From positions 1-64,000 of the forward strand of contig JADJRV010000021.1 of the NCBI GenBank assembly GCA_016712045.1: DNA of 64,000 nucleotides. Reading direction: 5' to 3'. The notes below the pieces were generated by a model, which saw only the letters and a list, made by a program, of their open reading frames with translations, was not told the DNA's origin and did not search any database. Each line of letters begins with the position of its first letter. The first letter of the stretch is position 1. Source of the stretch: Chloracidobacterium sp. GTDB taxonomy: Bacteria; Acidobacteriota; Blastocatellia; Pyrinomonadales; Pyrinomonadaceae. Positions 56,178-64,000 of this stretch are shown piece by piece. The translations under genes and the position numbers were made by a program.

Positions 56178-56577
56178 TTACCTCGCGCCCCGGGTGACGA
56201 TCGTGGTGTTGACGAGGTCAAACCGCATCATTCCATTGTCGTCGAAGGTGACGCCGTGGAACAGGAGCGTGCCTTTGTGAAAAATGCCGTGGTGATGACA
56301 AAATGCCGCAGCCGACAGGCGGTAGTAGCCGCCCTTGGTGTGCGGCACCATCTTAAAAGCATGCGGAGCCATCGGGGCGACCGGCCTCAGCCCGATCCTT
56401 CGGCGGCCCGCGTCGAAAAGCATCTCGACCGCCGCCGGGCTGCCAAGCTCAATAAACGCCTGCCCGTTAAGATAAAAGGTGCCATAGGCCTAAGGTCACC
56501 CGTGCCTCTTTTTTGGCCGGCCGGCCAAACTGCTTACCCGTAAAAACGTTCCATTTTTCAATTTCATTTAGTGGCAT
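56178..56577 (-). CDS. Hypothetical protein (frameshifted)
   Basis: About 133 codons. From ATG 56577 it reads MPLNEIEKWNVFTGKQFGRP. After an indel near 56487 it reads FYLNGQAFIELGSPAAVEML, then FDAGRRRIGLRPVAPMAPHA and FKMVPHTKGGYYRLSAAAFC. The sequence recalls a widespread uncharacterised protein type with a pattern of (Y/F)-N-x3-ELLG-P-AVEL-YD-x4-IGLRP. I cannot assign a function. High G+C in this stretch compared with its left neighbour. Confidence 0.55.
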
Positions 56578-56796
56578 AGATGACACAAGATATTATCAAT
56601 GCGTCAAAATGTAAACCCTATTCTGCGGGTTATGCGGATTTTGCATATTTTGCTGATCCGGGGCAGAAGCCACGCATCCCGATTTATCGGGATGCGGGCT
56701 TCTGCCATGTTCTTTTAGTTCTTCACAGTGACCAATGAGAGATCATAGAAACGCCAAAGACCTCCACGAACGCCCGGATCACTCAGTGAATTTAAA
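56578..56796. other. Intergenic region upstream of dnaK, left part
   Basis: Contains the long hairpin at 56662-56706 and no coding frame with support. The rest is A+T-rich. Confidence 0.4.
56662..56706. repeat. Long near-perfect hairpin, REP-like
   Basis: Bases 56662-56683 pair with 56686-56706 as 21 base pairs, with one bulged A (56672) and a two-base loop. It is GC-rich and lies between the hypothetical gene and the dnaK promoter. On the plus strand it is followed by a moderately T-rich stretch (TGTTCTTTT). It could stop transcription entering dnaK, or be a dispersed palindromic element. Confidence 0.7.
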
Positions 56797-56826
56797 CTTG
56801 ACAATGAGACACTCAAGTATTATCAT
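56797..56826 (+). promoter_or_regulatory. dnaK promoter with HAIR-type HspR operator
   Basis: TTGACA (56798-56803) and TATCAT (56821-56826) are exactly 17 bases apart. CTTGACA-N7-ACTCAAG (56797-56817) matches the HAIR consensus CTTGAGT-N7-ACTCAAG in 12 of 14 positions and overlaps the -35 and spacer. A further CTCAAGT half-site lies at 56836-56842. The MerR-type repressor HspR is encoded at the end of the same operon. Confidence 0.78.
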
Positions 56827-56893
56827 TTCCACATGCTCAAGTCATAGTGTTTTATACAGAGCAGGGCAATAATACTTAGTTGGAGATAAAATT

Positions 56894-58861
<1,968 letters not shown>

Positions 58862-58866
58862 CAAAT

Positions 58867-58943
58867 AGGGACAAGTGACGAGGGGCGGGGACAAACTGAA
58901 TTCGGTTTTGCCTCTCGTCCCTCATCCCTTTACACTTGTCCCT
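58867..58943. repeat. Heptamer runs forming a stem between dnaK and dnaJ
   Basis: An 11-bp inverted repeat (58867-58877 with 58933-58943). Both arms are parts of heptamer runs: AGGGACA, AGTGACG, AGGGGCG, GGGACAA (58867-58894) on the left, and CCTCTCG, TCCCTCA, TCCCTTT, ACACTTG, TCCCTGA (58911-58945) on the right. The mRNA between dnaK and dnaJ can fold here. Confidence 0.65.
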
Positions 58944-58959
58944 GACCTAAAAGCTTTTA

Positions 58960-60120
58960 ATGGCGAAGAAAGATTATTACAACATTCTAGGCATCAAAAA
59001 AGATGCGAAAGCCGATGAGATCAAAAAGGCTTATCGGCGGCTGGCGCGTAAACATCACCCGGATGTAAATCCGAACGATAAGGTCGCCGAGGATAAATTT
59101 AAGACAGTGCAGGAGGCATACGATGTGCTTTCTGACGAGAAAAAGCGCAAGGTTTTCGACCGCTTCGGATACTACGCCGACAATCTCGACGCCGACTCGC
59201 CGTTTAGTTCGGGGCCAACCAGTAGCGGCCCGGCGGGCGGCGGATTTGATTTTTCGGGGTTTGATTTTTCGGGCAATCCGGGACAATCGAGCAGTTCGAG
59301 TTTTCGTGATATTTTTTCGGATCTTTTTAGCGGAGGCGGCCAAAAAGCACAACCCGAACCGCCCCGTCCAATGCCAAAGAAAGGCCGCGATATCGAGATA
59401 CCGCTGGCGTTGAGTTTCGAAGAGGCTTTTACCGGCCTGACAACAAATATCACCGTCAACCGCAGCGAGCAATGTTCGCGTTGCCAAGGGGCCGGCGACA
59501 CTGGCGGGCCGGTCGTTCAGTGTCCGACCTGTAAGGGGACCGGTCAAGTAATGCGAACCGGTGGACGTCTACAGTTTTCCCAAAACTGCTCCGACTGCGA
59601 AGGCACAGGCCGCCGCCGTCAGCCATGCAGTCTCTGTAACGGCAAAGGCGTCACGCCAAAGACCGAGCAGGTCAAGATCAAGATACCTGCGGGCGTTGAT
59701 ACCGGCTCACGTGTCCGCGTGCCGAAAAAAGGCCATGGCGGACGGCTTGGGGCCGAACCCGGCGACCTGTTTATTTTGACCAATGTCGGCAAGCATCCTT
59801 TCCTGACGCGAAAGGGCGATAACGTTTATATTACCGTGCCGATCACGGTTCCGGAGGCAGCGCTCGGAACAAAGATCGAGGTGCCGACAGTCGAGGGCAA
59901 GGCCGCACTTAAAATACCGTCGGGAACGGAATCGGGACAGAAATTTCGCCTGCGTGAACGCGGCTTTCCAAGTCTGAGAAACCCGAGCTTACGCGGCGAC
60001 CAATTCGTCGAGGTAAAAATTGCTTTGCCAAAAGTTATCTCAGAGGAGACAAAGGAAGCATTGCGGCAGTTTGAGAAACTGAATCCTGAGAATCCGAGAA
60101 AGACAATGGGTCTGGAATGA
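58960..60120 (+). CDS. dnaJ: Chaperone DnaJ (Hsp40)
   Basis: 386 residues, co-chaperone that stimulates DnaK. J-domain with the HPD motif in [14 protein letters not shown], a Gly/Phe-rich linker ([16 protein letters not shown]), and the zinc domain with four CxxCxGx[25 protein letters not shown] and CSLCNGKG. The C-terminal substrate-binding domains follow ([24 protein letters not shown]). All domains are present. It lies in the dnaK-dnaJ-hspR operon with a hairpin between it and dnaK. Confidence 0.96.
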   Translation: MAKKDYYNILGIKKDAKADEIKKAYRRLARKHHPDVNPNDKVAEDKFKTVQEAYDVLSDEKKRKVFDRFGYYADNLDADSPFSSGPTSSGPAGGGFDFSGFDFSGNPGQSSSSSFRDIFSDLFSGGGQKAQPEPPRPMPKKGRDIEIPLALSFEEAFTGLTTNITVNRSEQCSRCQGAGDTGGPVVQCPTCKGTGQVMRTGGRLQFSQNCSDCEGTGRRRQPCSLCNGKGVTPKTEQVKIKIPAGVDTGSRVRVPKKGHGGRLGAEPGDLFILTNVGKHPFLTRKGDNVYITVPITVPEAALGTKIEVPTVEGKAALKIPSGTESGQKFRLRERGFPSLRNPSLRGDQFVEVKIALPKVISEETKEALRQFEKLNPENPRKTMGLE

Positions 60121-60122
60121 TC

Positions 60123-60150
60123 TCAAATTTGAAATTTCATATTTGAAATG
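60123..60150. repeat. Heptamer tandem repeat (TCAAATT/TGAAATT type)
   Basis: Four 7-base units: TCAAATT, TGAAATT, TCATATT, TGAAATG, ending in the ATG of hspR itself (60148-60150). The unit TTTGAAAT also gives a dyad. Confidence 0.72.
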
Positions 60151-60549
60151 AAACAGCGAGTAAGAACATATACGATCAGCGCGGTTGCGGAGATGTATGA
60201 CATCCATCCGCAGACCTTGCGTCTGTACGAACGCGAAGGGTTGCTCGCCCCGTCGCGTTCGATCGGCAACACCCGCCTCTACGAAGACGGCGATCTCGAA
60301 CGTCTCGAAGTCATCCTCTCTTTAACGCGCGAACTCGGCGTAAATCTTGCCGGTGTCGAGATCATCCTCAATATGCGTTCGAAAATGGACCAGATGCAGC
60401 GTGAATTTGAGCAATTTTTCGAATATCTCAAGACCCACGCTAACGAATTTTCGCAGCAAAGCGGTGCATTTTCGTCCAGCGAGGCATTGATCCCGATATC
60501 GCGTTATCGCGTCACCCGCGTGCGTAACGAGATATCATCCGAAGATTAA
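60148..60549 (+). CDS. hspR: HspR, MerR-family heat-shock repressor
   Basis: 133 residues. The N-terminal winged helix is of HspR type: TYTISAVAEMYDIHPQTLRL, YEREGLLAPSRSIGNTRLYE, and LTRELGVNLAGVEIIL. A coiled coil follows (MRSKMDQMQREFEQFFEYLK). HspR binds HAIR sites and represses dnaK with DnaK as co-repressor in Actinobacteria. Here it is the third gene of its own target operon, consistent with feedback control. No strong ribosome-binding site is seen because a heptamer repeat takes its place. Confidence 0.9.
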   Translation: MKQRVRTYTISAVAEMYDIHPQTLRLYEREGLLAPSRSIGNTRLYEDGDLERLEVILSLTRELGVNLAGVEIILNMRSKMDQMQREFEQFFEYLKTHANEFSQQSGAFSSSEALIPISRYRVTRVRNEISSED

Positions 60550-60694
60550 GAAATCCCGTAATCAACCGACCCTCCTAACCCGCCAAAAGGTCTTACCAAT
60601 TAGTTAATTTCATCCGCCGGTATCTTTGCTTTCCTTACATTTTTGGGATAGCATTTCTTAATTCAATCTACGATAAATGGTTTAGGAGAATCCG

Positions 60695-63600
60695 ATGTTT
60701 GGAAAAATTTTATCACGCACTCTTGCGTTCACTTTTGCACTAGTAATATTTTCGGTTGCCGCGATGGCACAGGACCTCGATGACGTGACGATCTCAGGAA
60801 AGATCACTGATTCGGCGGGCTTACCCGTCGTCGGAGCGACCGTCACCGCGACAATGACTGAAACCGGCGAGTCGCGCTCGATCGTTACCGACGGCGACGG
60901 CTTTTACCGTCTTATTAAGCTGAAACCGGGTACTTATAAGATCAAAGTGGCTAACGGTGGTTTTGGAACTCAGGAAACACCGGGAATCCCAACCATCTCT
61001 GCGCAGAATCTGCAGAAGGATTTCAAACTCTCACCAGCCGGCGTAACAGCCGAGACTACGGTGACCGTTACCGAAGACGACTCACCAGTTGTTGATACAA
61101 CCAGGACGATCGTCGGCAGCACGATCACCGAAAAGGAAATTCAGGAGATTCCCAATGACGGAAGAAACCCGTTGGATCTGGTATTGACTCTCGGCGGTAC
61201 GGCCGAAGAGCAGCTTTCAGTCCGCGACCTTTCATCGGAACGCGGGGCTCGAGGCCTTACTGCATCAAGCGGGGCTCTTGAAGAAGCCGGTATTTTTGGA
61301 CTTTCGGGCGGCGCGGCCTATTCGAATAACATAACCATTGACGGTCTAGATAATAATGACGATCGTGGGGCATCATTTCGCTTTCAACCATCGATCGAGG
61401 GAATCAGTGAGGTTCAAGTTATCACAAATCAATTCTCGGCTGAGTATGGCCGGGCATCGGGCGGCCGCGTTAATATTCGGACAAGTGGCGGATCAAATCG
61501 TTTTCGCGGACGCGCATTTTATTTCTTTAGGGATGAGGCTTTGAATGCTAATACTTGGCTCAACAATCGGCGTGGTTTTGCCATACCCGAATTTAGCAAT
61601 CACAACCCAGGCTTTACCTTTGGCGGCCCGATCGTAAAAAACAAGCTCTTTTTCTTTACCTCATACGAGTACGACAACATTCTGGAGGACACGATCGCCG
61701 ATGCGTGGGTTCCAGTAACGGGCGGTAACCCGAGATTTCCGCTTCCAGCCCCGACAGAACCTAATGCATTCGTTACGGTAACGTCTCCTAACGGCTCGCC
61801 ATCCGTTAACGTTGCTCCATATTTTACGCTGATCGATACGCCGGCAAAAAAACACATCCTTACCGCGCGCGCCGACTGGAATATTAACAATGCCCAGAAT
61901 GTAACTGTTAGCTATCAAATGGGTCGGTCTAATGACCTTAGATCATTTAGCGGCACGAATAGGATCGCTGACTCATTGATAGGGCGTATCCGTAATACTG
62001 AGGCATACAATGGAACTCACAACTGGGTTGCTTCGGCCAGTCTCGTTAACCAATTCCGGGCGCAGTATTCAAAACTTCGCCCACAGGCGGTTCAAGCCGC
62101 TGGCGAAGGAGCTCCTGCAGTTCTTGTTACGCTAACCGGGCCAGGTACGCAGGTGTTAGGGTCAACGACAAGCTCGAACGATCGTGTCGAAGATCGGTGG
62201 CAAATAATGGACACGCTCACTTACATTCGCGGCAGTCATACATTACGTTTTGGCGGCGATTTTCAGCGCATCGATACAGTTTTCTTCGATCGGTTTGACG
62301 TGACCGGTACCTATACCTTTTCTAACTACGCCGATTTTGTAGCAAATCTGCCAACCCGATTTGCACAAAACTTTAATACCGAATCAAAACTCCGAAACAA
62401 TTATTTCGGTGTCTTTGTTCAAGATGATTGGCGTGCTAAGCCAAATTTGACTATTAGTTTTGGTGTTCGTTACGAACAAGAAACGATTTTAAAGGATAAA
62501 AACAATTTTGGGCCAAGAATTGCTGTTGCTTGGGATCCGTTCAAAAAGGGAACCGGCGTGATCCGTGCTGGTTTCGGGATCTTTTATAACCGAGTTCTTT
62601 TGCGGACGGTCGATGACTACACCTCGGACAGCCAGTCGATCCGATTTGATTACAACGCGGCAAATCCGGGTGCAACGATGAACGTGCCCACCGGCGTTTC
62701 GGTAGATCCGGCTGTGATGCGGAATTTCTTGAAAACCCTGTTTACGGGTGGGTTGACGCCGACTTCGATGGTGCCTTTGAACGCCACACAAAGCTTCTCT
62801 GTTCAACAGCTTGCGCGCGCTAGTTCGGTCTTTAGAAATCTCGCTCCTGATCTGGTCATTCCACAAAGCTACCAGGCTAATCTTGGGTTTGAACGTGAAG
62901 TTCGTAAGGGGTGGGTGTTTGAGACGAATGTTACGTTTAACAAGACAACGAAGCTTTGGCGTGAGACCAATCCAAATGCCCCCGTCCTGCCGGCGGGTTA
63001 CGATAATTTTACAGCCTATCTGATGGCTAACCCTTATACGTTTACGAATGGAAACGGGACTGTCCGTACATATCAGTTCTATTCGGATCCGGCTCGTTCC
63101 GATATCGGAGCCTCTACCGCGCCTGGGACGACGACTGCTTGTAGTACCACGACGACACAAACGTGCTTCGTCAATCTTTCTGCCGCCAGCAACACCAACA
63201 CAGCTCCAAACACTGTGATCGGCGGTATCGGGTCGAATACTGTTGGGAGTGCGGTCGGCGTCGCGTTCGCGGCGGTCAACCGGTTTCGTCCATTCTTTAG
63301 TACATTGGGTGCGACCCAACTTGAAACGGTTGGCAACCATGGAAACAGCCGCTATATCGGAGCAGTTTTCGAGTTGAGGAATAGGTATCGCCAGTATGGT
63401 CACGGCTTTGCCGGATCGTTGAGATTAGTTTACACGCTATCGAGGTTAATGGATGATGGTGTTGTGAACACATCAGATCCGACCCGTCCAGGCGATTTCA
63501 GTTATGACTGGTCGCGAAGTTTGGCTGATCGAACGCATCGCATTGCAGTGTCGGCAACGATTGACACGCCTTCTTGGATGGGCAAGCTCCGCTTCTCTCC

Positions 63601-64000
63601 GATATTTCGCTATGGGTCGAGCGCCCCGTTCAATTTGTCAGCAGGTGGTATCGATCGCAATCTTGACGATCTCAGTAACGATAGGCCGAGTTTCGTCGGA
63701 CAAACAAATTTGATCCAATGGCGCGAGTTCAATTCAGTTTTCCCCGCGGGCCTTGCGCAGCAATTTTCTTATGCTCCGATTGGCAGCCCTGGGACTCTCG
63801 GTCGAAATGCGGGACAAGGGCCGTCGCTCTATCAATTTAATGTGAGCGTTACTCGTGAGTTCAAAATGGGTGAACGAATGAGGCTTCGCCCGACTCTGGA
63901 GGTGACAAACCCTTTCAACATGAATATATTCAGCTTTGGTTCGAATTTTATTAATTTTGAAAGTCTTAGTAGCACTAACCCCACCACACTCCAAAATGCT
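60695..64000 (+). CDS. TonB-dependent receptor (Oar-like) with CarboxypepD_reg N-domain, partial
   Basis: 1102 codons open to the window edge, with no stop or frameshift. Signal peptide RTLAFTFALVIFSVAAMAQ, then a carboxypeptidase-regulatory-like domain (ISGKITDSAGLPVVGATVTA, SIVTDGDGFYRLIKLKPGTY). A plug follows (TITEKEIQEIPNDGRNPLDL, NNITIDGLDNNDD, EVQVITNQFSAEYGRASGGR), then the barrel (VNIRTSGGSNRFRGRAFYFF, FTFGGPIVKNKLFFFTSYEY). This outer-membrane receptor class is highly expanded in Acidobacteria and imports large substrates such as oligosaccharides or peptides. An AGGAG box lies six bases before the ATG. The C-terminus is outside the window. Confidence 0.93.
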   Translation, partial: MFGKILSRTLAFTFALVIFSVAAMAQDLDDVTISGKITDSAGLPVVGATVTATMTETGESRSIVTDGDGFYRLIKLKPGTYKIKVANGGFGTQETPGIPTISAQNLQKDFKLSPAGVTAETTVTVTEDDSPVVDTTRTIVGSTITEKEIQEIPNDGRNPLDLVLTLGGTAEEQLSVRDLSSERGARGLTASSGALEEAGIFGLSGGAAYSNNITIDGLDNNDDRGASFRFQPSIEGISEVQVITNQFSAEYGRASGGRVNIRTSGGSNRFRGRAFYFFRDEALNANTWLNNRRGFAIPEFSNHNPGFTFGGPIVKNKLFFFTSYEYDNILEDTIADAWVPVTGGNPRFPLPAPTEPNAFVTVTSPNGSPSVNVAPYFTLIDTPAKKHILTARADWNINNAQNVTVSYQMGRSNDLRSFSGTNRIADSLIGRIRNTEAYNGTHNWVASASLVNQFRAQYSKLRPQAVQAAGEGAPAVLVTLTGPGTQVLGSTTSSNDRVEDRWQIMDTLTYIRGSHTLRFGGDFQRIDTVFFDRFDVTGTYTFSNYADFVANLPTRFAQNFNTESKLRNNYFGVFVQDDWRAKPNLTISFGVRYEQETILKDKNNFGPRIAVAWDPFKKGTGVIRAGFGIFYNRVLLRTVDDYTSDSQSIRFDYNAANPGATMNVPTGVSVDPAVMRNFLKTLFTGGLTPTSMVPLNATQSFSVQQLARASSVFRNLAPDLVIPQSYQANLGFEREVRKGWVFETNVTFNKTTKLWRETNPNAPVLPAGYDNFTAYLMANPYTFTNGNGTVRTYQFYSDPARSDIGASTAPGTTTACSTTTTQTCFVNLSAASNTNTAPNTVIGGIGSNTVGSAVGVAFAAVNRFRPFFSTLGATQLETVGNHGNSRYIGAVFELRNRYRQYGHGFAGSLRLVYTLSRLMDDGVVNTSDPTRPGDFSYDWSRSLADRTHRIAVSATIDTPSWMGKLRFSPIFRYGSSAPFNLSAGGIDRNLDDLSNDRPSFVGQTNLIQWREFNSVFPAGLAQQFSYAPIGSPGTLGRNAGQGPSLYQFNVSVTREFKMGERMRLRPTLEVTNPFNMNIFSFGSNFINFESLSSTNPTTLQNA

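Noticed and set aside
56178..56577. Recently transferred gene upstream of dnaK
   Set aside because: The higher G+C is suggestive, but no mobile-element boundary, repeat pair or integrase supports transfer.
62489..63403. 304-codon minus-strand frame inside the TonB-dependent receptor
   Set aside because: The plus strand carries an uninterrupted receptor with plug and barrel motifs. The antisense product is Arg-rich and unlike any family.

Overview
The window looks like a chromosomal segment of a diderm bacterium of the phylum Acidobacteriota, most likely class Blastocatellia. This is inferred from gene content. It has a VWFA-related protein of the type multiplied in Acidobacteria, an Oar-like TonB-dependent receptor with an N-terminal carboxypeptidase-regulatory domain, choice-of-anchor and FG-GAP secreted proteins, an RRM/glycine-rich RNA-binding protein, and an HspR-controlled dnaK-dnaJ operon. 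No rRNA, tRNA, CRISPR array, insertion sequence or prophage was seen.

Layout. 1-4.6 kb: end of a Clp-type AAA+ gene, glpK, a Cys/Met-metabolism PLP enzyme facing an ArsR regulator, a small DUF5522-like gene and tlyA, all carrying frameshifts. 4.7-9.9 kb: heme A synthase, a DUF374 acyltransferase, a receiver/RsbW-like ATPase fusion, nadE and two small proteins. 9.9-21 kb: VWFA protein, OmpA-family protein, a two-lipoyl-domain E2 acyltransferase, an S9 peptidase, a BNR-repeat protein, serA and lpdA. 21-27.7 kb: a sulfur island with three rhodanese-domain genes, a persulfide dioxygenase-rhodanese fusion, TauE/SafE, an ArsR regulator, two methyltransferases and a PLP sulfur enzyme. 27.7-31 kb: fumC, a tail-anchored repeat protein and cystathionine beta-synthase. 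31-37 kb: five co-oriented genes that look like a divergent chaperone-usher surface-fibre locus (three subunit-like proteins, a PapD-like chaperone, an outer-membrane barrel). 37-43 kb: ybaB-recR, a PyrE-like transferase, Nudix, RRM protein and a secreted M4 protease. 43-47.6 kb: four secreted or lipoprotein genes of unusual repeat architecture and a BrnT toxin-antitoxin pair. 47.6-51.2 kb: proC, tyrS, a metallophosphoesterase and pgsA. 51.4-56.6 kb: secreted proteins, two of which share a C-terminal domain. 56.7-60.5 kb: dnaK-dnaJ-hspR with a HAIR operator. 60.7 kb to the end: an intact 5' part of a TonB-dependent receptor.

How the genes work together. The 22-27 kb genes would move sulfane sulfur from persulfides (dioxygenase, rhodaneses) to sulfite and export it (TauE), under a divergent ArsR repressor whose operator lies inside a good promoter. 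Cystathionine beta-synthase and two PLP lyase/synthase enzymes supply transsulfuration. HspR would repress its own dnaK operon by binding over the dnaK promoter.

Two global observations matter for any user. First, about 20 conserved genes are split by single-base-type frameshifts, densest in the first 4.6 kb, while several large genes are clean; this looks like draft sequence error, so such genes are annotated as one unit. Second, many intergenic gaps contain short runs of imperfect heptamers (period 7) of unrelated sequence, a repeat class not explained by the genes.
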